This document shows, piece after piece, positions 35,374 through 47,670 of a stretch of 60,659 nt of DNA. Position 1 is the stretch's first letter. Every line of letters begins with the position of its first letter. A program made the translations under genes and the position numbers. Source of the DNA: Paraglomus occultum (taxonomy: Eukaryota > Glomeromycota > Glomeromycetes > Paraglomerales > Paraglomeraceae); contig CAJVPJ010000040.1 in NCBI GenBank assembly GCA_910592205.1, positions 1 through 60,659 on the forward strand. Direction: 5' to 3'. Below the pieces are notes generated by a model. It made no database searches. It saw only the letters and a program-made list of their open reading frames with translations, and was not told the origin of the DNA.

Positions 35374-36798
35374 ATGTACAACATGCCAATACTCCCTACA
35401 ACGGCTCCGCGTAGTATACATGTATCTCCCAAACGAGGTCGGCCTGCATATTGGGCTGCTTCTGTTCCATTATTCTTGCGGCGATTGTTCAGATTCCCAC
35501 AAATGGTGGTAACGTTGGGGCGTTGTGAAGGGAATTGTTGGAATTGTGAAGAATATTGATAGCTAAACAAAGGCATTCTGAACTTGCAGGATTTTGAGTT
35601 TGCCCTTTGGCAAATGTTTTATTTATGTATAGCACCGCGAAGAGTGTAAGTATAGGGACGTGCGGGGAGTAAAAGTAAATGTTGGGCTCCATGATTAACA
35701 TTGTTAAACGCATATCAAACAACAGATATCGAAATATTGTTTATCATAAACGTAAGTATTTGACTTGGATTTCGGACAATGTAGATTGCGTACGTATGCT
35801 ATGACATTGTTGCTAATGAGGTTTAAATAAAAACGTAGAGACGAAGAATCAATGGGCAAGAGACGATCCAGCCTTTGTAGTGATTTTATCGTTTTGTCTT
35901 GGATGTACGTGCATTGTTTTTCAATATGTTAACTCGAGACTTTTTTTTTTTGCTATTCTATTCTCGGCTGTATCTATTTCTAATCAAACTTTGGACCGTT
36001 TTCGTTAGTATCCGCAATTGCATGGGGTCTGGTATTGGGCCATGGACTGGTTGGAATTCTAAAGATGATGACATTCATGGTGTTTATTGACTTTGTTGTG
36101 GTCGGGATGGTCATTTCAACCCTGTGCTGGTAAGTGTGCGTACAAGTGAGGGTGATCGGGTCTCAGTGTTATTAAAGTATGGGGAGGAGGGTCTTTTGTT
36201 TTCACAGATGTTGATTCACAACTAAATACTCGATGATATCAATTATTTTTATTCTCCATATTTTAACAGGGTATTTGCCAATAGATTTTTAACGCATAGA
36301 CACACTATACATGCAGTGGAACAAACAGTTGAATGGCAATATGCTTTTGATGTACATTGTAATTCTTTCTTTCCTCTCTTCCTAATCTTATATGTACTTC
36401 AATTCTTTTTAATGCCGGTGTTGTCGAAAGAACTTTGGGTTTGTTTATTTATTGGGAATACTATGTATATCATAGCAATCATATATTATTGTTATATTAC
36501 ATTTCTTGGATATAGTGGTAAGTACACAGGATAGGATAAATGGAGGTGATGGCTAGTAGTATTGATTTATAAGGTGCTAATACTCTTATCTGACGCCGTA
36601 TTTACTAATAATTTACTCTGACCCTTCTTTCCAATTCGTACAATATGACGCGGACGGATTAATTCGTTTGTAGCCCTTCCATTTCTTCTTCACACTGAAA
36701 TGTTCTTATATCCAATTGCAATATTTATAGTATTGTACATCTTATCATTGTTTGGATTTAATATTAGCATTCACGTTCGCAGGTTATATTTCGGATAA
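35374..36798 (+). CDS. GMH1: UNC-50/Gmh1 Golgi membrane protein
   Basis: Seven exons: 35374-35505, 35590-35645, 35726-35751, 35839-35904, 36009-36129, 36270-36517, 36674-36798, giving 257 residues. DFEFALWQMFYLCIAPRRVYRN, KNQWARDDPAFVVILS, VEWQYAFDVHCNSFFPLFLIL, LFIGNTMYIIAIIYYCYITFLGYSALPFLL are all close to UNC-50. At least five hydrophobic segments make it a polytopic membrane protein. Yeast Gmh1 sits in the early Golgi and interacts with the Arf exchange factor Gea1/2; animal UNC-50 aids assembly and traffic of some ion-channel subunits. The start could be the next ATG at 35383. The N-terminus (TAPRSIHVSPKRGRPAYW) is basic and poorly conserved. Confidence 0.95.
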
Positions 36799-37371
36799 TT
36801 ATAATTGTAGATAGAGAGGAACATTATCAGACATAGACATCAAATAATAGATATTTTGGACAATGACACGTGCAGATCCTTTGCACGGGGAAAATGATTA
36901 ATTGACCATTCTCATATTTAAAAAACTATCATAAATATTGCTTGTTTAATTTCGCATAGTCTATTGATAGCCCTTCCTTTTTCGGATTATTATTTGGGTA
37001 TATTTCAACTTTCAACGTTCAACAGACGTGACGTTAGCGTGGGCTCTTTCTCCCATTGGTCGCAACAGTCTTAGCATAAGCAAGAACGCTCCCGACCATG
37101 CGTATTGTTCGTACATTAGAATTGTCATAGATCTATGCGGCCAAAATCGACTATTATTATTCGACTGTATAAATAAAATTTTTTATTCATACAGCGATTT
37201 TATAATAAACCATACGATTTTAGTTGCATTTACCATGGTATTAGTATTTTCCTCACACATAAAGACATTGACAGTAACTATAACGTCACCACCTTGGTAG
37301 TAAACTGAGAATTTTAAATATGAAACATGATTTGACACAAAATAATTGTTTGCTATTAAGCAATTATGCTG

Positions 37372-37518
37372 TATGTCAGATCAGAATTTTATGTCGCTTC
37401 CAACTGACATACGACAATATATTATTCAATAAGACATTGTCATATTTATTGCTAATTTTCTATTTTCTCATCTGACACATGTCAGTTTGGAAGCGACATA
37501 AAATTCTGATCTGACATA
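37372..37518. mobile_element. MITE-like foldback element 1, 147 bp
   Basis: Left arm 37372-37411 and right arm 37479-37518 are inverted repeats of about 40 bp (TATGTCAGATCAGAATTTTA at the outer edge) with one indel, around a 67-bp loop. The TGTCAG ends are flanked by TA on both sides, as for Tc1/mariner-superfamily insertions. It has no coding capacity. Confidence 0.85.
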
Positions 37519-38578
37519 TATCACTTCGGAATTGACATAAATTCCAATCCAAAACTCTCCAGGAATATCTAGATCAAGAAAAAATACTTATGAAATGTAC
37601 CAAGAAGAATGAAAAATAATAAACCATAAAAGCCTTAACCCCCAACTTATGATAAATGTAAGGGAAATAAATTTAACATATAGCTTCCCACCAACGCCTC
37701 CACTTATAATTGAGTGACCTGTTCCTTATTGATAAAAACTGCTCAACTGCATTTGTTGAGTATTGATCATATTTCACTACTTTGACACAAATACAACTAA
37801 AGAGTCAAATTACATGACAAATTTGATTTTTGTAAGCACAGTTTCAATATCTTTATTACAGCATGGGAGGGAAATACTCGGGCCAAAGCCATTGATGAGT
37901 ATAATAATAAATTATTCTTTGATTCCTCTGGTGCAAAATTTAAATTTTATTGTTTTTTTTTATTGTTGCTACTATTAATAACATTATCACTATTGTCTAT
38001 TTCTTTATTTTCATTGCCTTCATCTGAGTGGTTTACATTTCTTTTTCATCATCAATCCAATGTTGGATTGTCTTAATGGTCTTTTTTCCGCGGGATTGTT
38101 GTTCAGAGATAAAAATTTCGTATTGTTGAAGCTGCCAGCTTTTTCTTCAAGTAATTTATAAATTTTAAACGCCATTTGTTAAATGAAAACTTGGATTTAA
38201 TTTAATTCTTTTGTCGTATGATTGTTTAAAATTATCTCACAACGTTTCGACTTTCGGCGAGCGAAAAATGCTCACAAATTCTTCCTTGAAGTGTTAATTG
38301 GTTTCGTTCTTGGTTTATTGGTAACTGGCTAATCTGTAATAACCTGTCATCGTGCTGGTGTATTACCTAAGACTGGAAAGTCTAAAAAGTTACAATTGAT
38401 AACAAAACCCAACGTTATTTGATAAAGTTTGTCTAATTTAACGATGAGTTGCGGTTGATTTTTGAAAGCGGCTAGTGCTGTTTCTATAATAAAATCTTGC
38501 ACTTAAATGCGTGTTGCTGTGCATCAATTACTCTGCATACAACTACAACGTTCGCAATACTACGTCACTGATTGAGCG

Positions 38579-39266
38579 CAGTCACTCTCAATATACAGTT
38601 GACGCTACCTATACCGAACCAGAATCACCAGATCCGATTTTTCCTAATCAATAAATTCGGTTATAACGCAAGCTCTGGTTATAACGAACTCTGGTTATAA
38701 CGAACTACTGTAAAATTCTCCAGCCACTCAGTTCGGTATAGGCAGCGTCAACTGTAGTTCCCTCGATAAGATTATGTTAGCTTAAGATAAAGTTTTTTTC
38801 TGGAACCGAGTCAGTTATAATAAATTGGACTCGATATAGTGATGTTAATTATAAATTTGCGATATAATCTTATAATGTTTTTTGAGACTTAATTATCGAT
38901 TAACTACGTGCGTAGATCATCACTATAGTAGGTAATGAATTTATCGAGCGTATAAATTGACTCGTTTGCGACACGACAATTAAGAAAACGATGAACAATT
39001 AGTAAAAAACCTGCAGTAAAGCGAGTTACTTCTACTGGTGTTCAAAAAAGAGTTTAACCTAATTTGACTCAACGTAAAGAAACAAGACTCCTTTCTAAAA
39101 AAACAATCAAAAATAGCTGTCATCTAAATAATTTGCTAATAAAAAAAAATTATCTCGATATAATAATGTTTCATGTGACTCAAGTATAAACTTTGTAATA
39201 AAAAATTTTTTCGTTATCTGTAGTTTGGTCCAGCCCCCGACGACTTTATCTTATCGAGAGTGACTG
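38579..39266. repeat. Possible larger inverted-repeat element hosting MITE 2
   Basis: CAGTCACTCTC at 38579-38589 is matched inversely by GAGAGTGACTG at 39256-39266, and CTCGATAAG just after MITE 2 matches CTTATCGAG at the right end. This suggests an older 0.5-kb element later interrupted by MITE 2. The alignment is imperfect. Confidence 0.35.
38596..38754. mobile_element. MITE-like element 2, 159 bp, pogo-type ends
   Basis: Inverted repeats of 24 bp (38596-38619 and 38731-38754) beginning CAGTTGACGCT differ at one base and are bounded by a TA duplication. Interior GGTTATAACGAACT repeats resemble pogo/Tigger subterminal sequence. Non-autonomous. Confidence 0.88.
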
Positions 39267-39839
39267 TGTATATCACATCGCGTTCCGTTTTCAAATTTAA
39301 CGAAAAAGAGCGACAGTCAGAAAATTTTGGCAAAAGCAGGGCGTTGTTAAAGGAGTTTAAGGAAAGCGAGAGTGAAGAAAGTCGTTGGTGAAACTGAGGT
39401 TGAAATTGGCGGATGGAAAAGTACTAAACTTGGAACAGCAACAGACCTCGTGGCGAAGGAGAGAAGCAAGTGCGGGACTTGCAACTCGGAGCGGCTGCTA
39501 CCACTCAGACGGGTAACTTTGTGACTCGAGCGTTGGGGACATAGAGTAGTGTGTACATAGGATAGAGTAGACGTAGTAATACCTTTTTGTTATAAATTTA
39601 TTTAGCCATATCTTTGAGACAAGAAAGGAGGAGTTATTTTGCCTCCGCTTTTCTCCCGTCCTGCTCAGTTCTAAATGACAGCAAAGATATCTTATTTCCA
39701 AACATCCGGGAAAGGGCAATTACAGAAGATGATTGCTCCTCGGCACTTTATTGTCCTCTGATTTCATTCTGGAATATGCAGGTAAACTTGAAAAAGGAAA
39801 ACGTAAAGCGGCTGAATGGGAATTAGCATATGAAATAAA

Positions 39840-40013
39840 ATGCTACGTGCTGAAGTAATTTTGGATGCAACTACTCACAGCCTCTCCTCCTTGTGGAAAT
39901 CATACACTCTAACACACACTGAAACATCGTGGTTTCCTCCGGTGAGACGCCCATTTTCGTTCGACAAACCTGCACCGACAGATGACAAAGAAGACGCATA
40001 CCAAAAATACTAA
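39840..40013 (+). CDS. Short ORF (57 aa) whose C-terminus is duplicated
   Basis: ATG at 39840, TAA at 40011-40013. The last 26 residues (PPVRRPFSFDKPAPTDDKED, then AYQKY) recur at 41746-41840 with five base changes inside the ORF. Two of the five are silent, and the stop is preserved. Family not recognised. It may be a last exon or a gene fragment spread by a repeat. Confidence 0.3.
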   Translation: MLRAEVILDATTHSLSSLWKSYTLTHTETSWFPPVRRPFSFDKPAPTDDKEDAYQKY

Positions 40014-41840
40014 ATTAAGTGTGATAAACGTTAACTAATTTTTTAACGAAAATTTATAAAACTTTGTAATTATGTATTTAAAACATTTTGAACTCAATCT
40101 TTTAATAAACTATTTCCTGTTGACAATATGGATTTTGGGCTTTCATTAATTAAAATTCCAGGATAAAATCGTTGAAATCCTTTCGCTGACTTTGACAATC
40201 TTTTTTTTTTAGTAAAAGATGGCAAAAAGATGTCTATAAACTGTAATAAGTATGCGTAAAACAATATTGCAAACAAGTTTAATTAATGCTTAAAATACAG
40301 TTATGTTACGTTTACGTATTGCACGATTTCGTAAATTTTTGTGTTACTCCGTGACTTTTAAACAAAACGAAGTCGCAATGCTAGTATTATGAGCAAAGGC
40401 TTTACAGTATTACCATAAATTTAAATAGAGTACCTCTTCTCATAATAAGCTTACACTCTACCTTATCAATCCCACAAAATTGGTTAAACATTTTATCAGA
40501 AATAGATCCATTCCTCAACTGGGAGGCATTATTCTGCCAAATGTCATAAATTTATACCATTGGTGCAGATCATTAATGGTGTAATCAAGCATCGAATCTG
40601 ACAGCAAAAAACTGAGGTGAGCAGAACAAAAGTCAAATCCTTTTGACAATTTAAAAACCATTAGAAAGTTCTATGCTACAACATAAAAAGACGCGAAAAC
40701 GAATTAATTTATATTGCACAACATATGTGTGCTTGGATATTTTTTTTCCGCCTTTTTCTTTTGCTTGTAACACGCAGGCATCAATGGGATTTAATATCAT
40801 GCAATTTACTCGTTGAGAGAGTTGAGAGAGTTGAGAGAGTTGAGAGACAATACTCGTGGAAGTCGCTGCATGTATTTCTAACGAGAATAAGGAAGGGACA
40901 GAGAGTATTATAAGAAATGATGCGCATAATACTAAGAATAACAACTATCGAACATTTGGTTTTGGGATTGACCATTGTCGAAGCAATTACAATCTTTTCA
41001 TATACAGTATTATCGGGTAAATAAAGAACCATTATTATTTCTATAAAAGTTTAATTTACATTATGTATTGTACATATAATCATTAGGATCTCTCCACGTT
41101 AGCATCCTGTCCTCTTGTTCCGATGTTGTTCATCTTTCACTAATCTAAATAAATGTCTTCACGCCTTTGCATCATCTTAGCTTCCCTTTGAATCGAGCGC
41201 CTCTTGAGTTGCACAAACTTGATGCCACATAACAAAAGGTTGCACCAAATTTTATTGAAGAATATTCTAGCGCCTTTTTGATAAATCAAATAATCAGCCG
41301 GTTAGGAGATTGCATGGACAGCAATATATGCATATGATACCTCGAATCTGCTATACAGGTATGATTTGACAAATTGAACAGGCGGTTTCGAACTTGAAAC
41401 TTTTAATCCATCGATAAGCGTCGTAGTTTTAAGACGAAAGTTAGAAAGAATGTGCCCACAATAGCACATATTATCATTCCGTTCTGAAGATACATCTAGA
41501 ATAAATTAAAGAATTATTCCGGGTATTAATAGGTAAGTGGATGGGCGCCTGTTAGTGTTGTGAAATGTTCGAGCTGAGGAAAAATGTGTTGTGGATAGTT
41601 GAAACGCCTGAATGCATTGCCCAACCGAAAAAAAAAATTGAATAAAAATTTACCATGCTTTTGTTCTTCTGTTATTGTTCATAGGATCTGAAAGATAAGG
41701 ATATCTCATATCATTCAAAACTTAAATGCAATAAACATTCATATTGTTTCCTCCGGTGGGACGTCCATTTTTGTTCGACAAACCTGCGCCGACAGATGGC
41801 AAAGAAGACGCATACCAAAAATACTAAATTCAAGTGTGAT
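39932..41840 (+). repeat. Direct repeat of about 93 bp, 1.8 kb apart
   Basis: Copy 1 is 39932-40024 and copy 2 is 41746-41840, starting GTTTCCTCCGGTG and ending AAGTGTGAT. They differ by a few substitutions and a one-base indel after the shared stop codon. Copy 2 has an in-frame stop four codons upstream and no start. Confidence 0.85.
40811..40848 (+). repeat. GTTGAGAGA tandem, about four units
   Basis: Nine-base unit GTTGAGAGA repeated about four times. It gives the phantom LSQLSQLSQ peptide on the other strand. Confidence 0.85.
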
Positions 41841-42948
41841 TCGCCTTCTATGATATACGAATCAGGAAATTCGATACCTACTATCGTCGTTATCAACGCC
41901 GCCGTACGTCGACTACCAATGATTTACAATGTAAAAATTTTCATCATTACATAAGTCAGATTTACTGTATAATGTTTGTGGGGAAGATCCAAACAACAAA
42001 GGTAAAAGTAAAAGAATTAGCTTTTCGCAACGTCAATCAATTTGTTAATGTTAACCTGTAATGTGTTTAAACTACCACAGAGCTTGTTACTTGCATTCCG
42101 GTAAAGTATAAAGAGTCACTGGATATCATTGACGATAGGTAACTTGTTAGTGACTAAAAATCATGGTTTAGTAATCGTTCGGCTATTTCTGCATCAACAT
42201 CAAAAGTATCATCCGTTTCCATTATTATAGTTTTTGTCTGAACTATTGCATGCCGTACGTATGCCTGTTTGCTGCAGAGGGTTTGCACTTGGAATGTTAT
42301 TAACGACGAAAATTCCCTGCTTACTTTTACGCGCACCAGAATACATTCTTACCCCTTAAACGTTAGCAGATTTCCACCAGTCAATTTGTCAATTTCTATA
42401 GATTGGAATGATCGCCATCAGCAGATGATTATTTTTCTTTTTTACATGTATGGTTAGTAAATTGATAAGGATTTACCGGCGAGGGCTTATTCAGACATGT
42501 GTAACGACGTTACACAACATCAATAGTTCTGGAAAAACATATTAGCCATGAGACTAATCGGAAAACATTCTCATATATTAATATTACTTTTTTATTCTTG
42601 AAATGCAGATATTTCAACTACAATTACAATTTTCACGGCATTTCCTTGTTAGTACAACTTGGGAACTAATAATAGCCTCAAAGTTTGGGTTGGCGTAATT
42701 TTCAAAAGAAGCGTCAGAGATCGGCGCATGAGAATTGACAGCAATAATCTTGTAGACGTTAATCTGTAAATAGCCTAATATTCTAATAGTTAGTGGCATT
42801 ACGGTCAAAAAGGTTTGATCAAAATCTTTGCTCACAAGGCTAAAAAATATCGCGGACAGCCAGATAAAGTAAAAGCCTTTTTACCAGTTGAGAATGTCAT
42901 CATTATAACATACAAAAGTACACTTTACGTTATGATCTACGAATAAGT

Positions 42949-42970
42949 TGACTATAACGAACGTTGACTG
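42949..42970 (-). mobile_element. Solitary pogo-like terminal repeat
   Basis: On the minus strand a TA is followed by CAGTCAACGTTCGTTATAGT, a typical pogo/Fot1-style end. No partner end was found within this stretch. Confidence 0.45.
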
Positions 42971-45278
42971 TATTTAGTTTATAAGAATAAAATAACTGAT
43001 CTTAAAGAGACGGTTACAATCTCTTTTTGACCGAGACAATATGATGTCTTGTTCAGATATCTTTTTCACACACTTGACTTATTTTAGGTAACTTGAGTGG
43101 ATAACTATTGTTATCGGGAGCCCCCGGTGCTTTTCGCGATGAATAAATTTAGTAATTGCAATGCAGATTTTTGTCCCCAATACAAACGTAACCATATTAG
43201 CTTGCCATTGCGAACCGTTATTTCTTTTAATCTTACCGATTTAAATTAACGTGATAGTGAGAAAACATAATTGTAAATTCGAGATTCTATTAAATATCGG
43301 TAGGATTATTACATAGATTTACAATATCATGTTCCACTTACTAATGTTTGCATCTTTTGATTTGCACATTACTTTATTGATAGCTTTAATCGCGTACCAA
43401 GGTTTTTAATGGATTTGAGATTCGCGATTATCATATACAAAAGTTAAATGAAATATTATTATTTGCCTTGTATTAGCGAAACTGCACGAGACTGTACAAT
43501 TTGGAATGAACAAAGCGGAAGATCCAACGAATTGGTTTCCAATTAACGAGTAAAAGTTATGAGAATTACAAACCCATTCTGGCTATAGTAAAGAATTTCT
43601 GTAATTTGTTATATCGGGAAAAGAAAAACTCTTGGCATTATCATTATCTTACAAAAAACGTCGAATGTAGCTAATAACTATTTTAGTCATAATTTCTTCA
43701 ACTTTTTTGGCCTAGTTGCGATACGCAAGCACACATGGGCTAATCTTTCATCGACTAGCTTGTTTTGTTTCGCTGGTAGCGAATGCGGAGTGTGCACGTA
43801 TAGCAATTGTTCGATTTCCTTGTATAGACTGCTGACTATTTTTTAGCCAATAGATGAATAATAAGTAGAAGACTCTACAAAACGGCGCGCATCCCATGTT
43901 CCAAATTAAAACATTAGTTTAATCAGAAAGCTATACACATATTTGTCTTACCAGTATATAGTGTACATATATCCTTTTTCTTACTATGGCGCAAGTGAGC
44001 CTGTCAGTCTTATGTTCAGTATTCGAATTTTTAAGGAAGCGATCTCCAGAAACGCCACACAATCTTATCATGATAATGTTAGCAATTTAGTGCGACCAGG
44101 TTCATTCTTAATACAAACATAACGTTTGCCCCCATCAACAGACTTATTTTATATTGCGCCCACTGCCAAATGTGTGCGATCAGCCTAAAATTTTACTAAT
44201 AAAACAGACGTAGGACCATTCTTTCTTTATTGTTATCCTTATTGGATATGTAATATCGATAGATTTTATGTCAAAAGTACTTTAATTACTGTTTTATAAT
44301 ATTCGCACATATAGGGAGGATGCGTCTTATATCCCATATTACAAGCAATAGCTTCATCACAGTGGATTTTTCGATCTGCTTTTAAATTGCATTGTATATG
44401 CGCTTTAATTTGGTCAATATTTGTAAACTATGGAGCCATAATTATAGTATCATTAATTAATGCTTCTCAGCGATCATATATTCATCATTCCGTGACACGA
44501 TTTACTCGATTTGGGATTTACCAATCAAACATTTGCACTAAAAATACATCATAAGATTTATATTGCACTAAATGGAAAACGTCTGAACGCCAACATTAGT
44601 TGATTCAACGTTAGGATACCACTAAAGAAGAATGGCTAAATCAAACGAGAACCCCATTCCTAAACCGTCTTAGCATTGTTCAAGAAAATTATATAAGGAA
44701 GATAACGGCCGATAGATGGCTGAAGCTTCCTCAAATATAGAAGACATTTTTGCTACTGGTAATATTCTACGCTCAAATAGCCGTTGGCTATACGAGGCGT
44801 TACTTGTACGTAAGGTGGAACGAGACGACTACGTCTTAACTAGTGACTATTAGAGTAATGCAATTGACCAGGCTTGGCAAAGAAGCGTTTGGAGCGAAAA
44901 GACTATACACAGTGGTGTATATAACGTTAAAAAAACATATTATTTACAAATGATAAACCTTTATATGGACAATTACTACGTTTATATACTGCAAAGAAAT
45001 GATAAATGTGGTATACAAGAATTCCCGTACACCGATATTCGCATATATTACAAACCAATACAATAACATACATATTTTTTTTTTCATATTACAAATAAAT
45101 AATACGGTACTTGCAATTTTTTTTTATGCAATTACCATCTATAAATATTCAAAAAATGAGTGACATCCCAACCAAAAAAAAAATTCTTTGAACCTAATCG
45201 TCGCTTTCGTAACTGCGATAACCCCAGTAACAAATATGAAAAGCGAGATAACAGCTTTCTTACAAAGGGAGTAGCACA

Positions 45279-47670
45279 ATGACTACCCTTTCAACGATAC
45301 CGCTCTTCAAACTATCGATTGACACAATTTATTGTATATTTGATCATTTGACAAGCGACGAACAATTGAAATTCGCATTATCTTGTTCATGTATATATCG
45401 CGTGTTTAGAATTTATTATTTGGGTTTTTATTCGCCAAAGTGGGAAGAAGTTCAATGGACAAACGATTTAAATAAAAAGAACAAATCCGTCGAAGAGACT
45501 ATTTCAACAGCAACAACCGCAGACATTACTATTACTACGCCCTCGCCAAGTTACTCCTCACCACAACCACCCCACTCTCCTCCACCGCATATATACCGCA
45601 ACGCAGTACTACTAAACGACAAGCTCTATCTTCCGTTCTTATCGCCGGGCTCGCCATATTGTTATGTTCTATCCCTTTCCGGTTCACCTTCACAATGGAC
45701 GCCGTGCTCGCTTTCTATACATCCAGACTCTGACCTACTCTACACACCGCTTTTAAATACCGCTGCCACAGCTGCAAACAAAAAGATATACACGTTTGGT
45801 GGGGAGACTTATAGTGGTGACGTCTGCAACATACTATACGAAATAGACGTTGAGAAAATGGAGATTAAGGTTGTCGAAGGGGAAGGAATAATTCCGGGGA
45901 GAAGGTGCATGCACACTATTCAAGCCGTTGCCGAGAAGTGGTTGGCGGTTTTTGGGGGTCGACGTATAGCATATGAAAATAATGATGATTGTGTTCTGGA
46001 TAACGATAACGATAATGATAATGGTAAGTACATATAATCAATCATAGAACTTATTAAGCACGTCAAACGTAGCACAAAAAACAAAAGCCGGCGCGGATGG
46101 AAGAAAAACAATATTTGAATCATTTTTTTATTGCAAACCCTCCCCAAACTTTTCAAATAGGTGAGTAGAGAACTACACGTTTGGCTTGCGTTTGTTTGTG
46201 AATACACTTTGTTATTGAGTTTGGATAATAGTATGTTTGGAAAAATTTATGTTATTCGGCTTTTTTTTTCTAACACTATTTCCGTTCTTTTCTGTTAGAC
46301 CATCTCAACACTCTCTATTTCTCTTAGATCCAATATATTACGATACGAAAGATTTCTATCTATTTTATATTCCATATTCGACATGGATTTTCCCGACAAC
46401 TTTGTACTCGGCGCCATATCCACGGTCGTATCACGCTTGTGCTGTTATTGATTCGGCAATGTACATTTATGGGGGACAGCAATTGACATTTTCGACTGAA
46501 TCTAGACGGTATGATTTATAATATGAAGTATATAATTAAAAAAATAGTAATAGTAATAGTAATAGAAATAGGAAGGGAAGGGAAGGAAGGGCGAAAAGCG
46601 CTTATATGAACAACCGATCGATCAAAGAACACCCCACGGTTAAATGTGCGTAAGTAATGCTAATTTTGTTGTTATTTTCAATTATATTTACAAGAGTAGG
46701 AAACGATCAAATACAATTGGACGCATCTTTTAGCAAGGTTGAAAACGCCGCCTATAGTAATAGATGCCTAAGAAATAATGTGCACGATGATGAGGATTTA
46801 TGGTGTTTTCGAATCCCTGATTTTTGGCCAGATTCATCTTCCTCATCATCTTCTTCTGTTCTACACTCTGGCATCACGAACGACGCAACCACGATAACGA
46901 GAGCAAGTTCAACAGTTTTTTCTAATTCGACTTCAGAACAACGTTCCCGTTCTCCCAACACGATTGCCCGGTCGTCGGTTCCTTTGGTATCTTATTGGGA
47001 AAAACACATATTACCACGTGCAAATGGCTTTCATTTTACCCATATCGGAAGACGACGAGAGTGGATTATGACAAAAGGAAAAGCAGTGGGAAGATGTTGT
47101 GGCGCAGCAATGGTAGGAATGACAAGGAGATTAATTCTCTTTGGCGGATGGGATAAAGATCGATGGGATTTGGAAGTGAACACGTTTACGACTAGAAGGA
47201 AAAGACTCGACGGCTCTATAAATCAGCCGGCGTCAGCAAGTCGATTGGATGGTTCGAACTTGATTAACAAAAGTAGCGCGGAAAATACTGGATTATCTAA
47301 CTATACCGACAACACTGTAATCTCTTTCGGCATACAATCAAGCGAACCACCTCAACCACCTCAGCCACCTCGTCAATATCCTCGAACGGATCAATCTCAT
47401 TCACCTTTGCCTTTATTCGATGATCGTTTATCAATCTCCGATTTATCCTCTGCGAAACGTACATGCGACACAACAAAACCTTGGGAATTTCTCAAAATCT
47501 ACCTGTTCGAGAGGAATTATTGGATACACTTGCACGTCAAGGGTCTGCCTGAGATGGAATGTGTGGCGTTCATATCTGACAATTTAGCTCTGTCGAATAA
47601 TTTGTTTGTTGTAGGCCGCACGAGGGATGCAAGCAATCGTATTACCATGGGATGGATTAAGGATGAATGA
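45279..47670 (+). CDS. F-box plus Kelch-repeat protein
   Basis: Three exons, 45279-46023, 46328-46508 and 46695-47670, give 633 residues. The N-terminus is F-box-like (LSIDTIYCIFDHLTSDEQLKF, then SCSCIYRVF). Kelch blades follow: KKIYTFGGETYSGDV, PGRRCMHTIQAVAEKWLAVFGG, PYPRSYHACAVIDSAMYIYGGQ and RCCGAAMVGMTRRLILFGGWD, with low-complexity Pro/Ser, Asp/Asn and Ser linkers. F-box/Kelch proteins act as substrate adaptors of SCF ubiquitin ligases; which substrate is unknown. The last 60 residues (FERNYWIHLHVKGLPEMECVAF) are unassigned. The exon 3 acceptor (ACAAG at 46693-46694) was picked because it alone keeps the frame. The second intron holds an AATAGT simple repeat. The other F-box-like proteins in the window are unrelated beyond the F-box. 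Confidence 0.8.
46541..46595 (+). repeat. (AATAGT)n then GGGAA-rich simple repeat
   Basis: About four AATAGT units followed by a GGAAGG purine tract, inside intron 2 of the F-box/Kelch gene. Confidence 0.8.

Larger units (their letters stand above)
36799..45278. other. 8.5-kb gene-poor stretch with MITE relics
   Basis: No confident gene. Listed separately: two MITE-like elements, a 93-bp direct repeat with coding character, a short GTTGAGAGA tandem, and a solitary pogo-like end at 42949-42970. Short minus-strand ORFs at 42154-42336 and 42614-42835 have protein-like tails but no family I recognise. 43-45.2 kb shows nothing. Confidence 0.5.

Noticed and set aside
44640-44860. Short ATG-started peptides and gene-like G+C near 44.7 kb
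   Set aside because: Reading frames close within 15-40 codons and no splice arrangement joins them convincingly.
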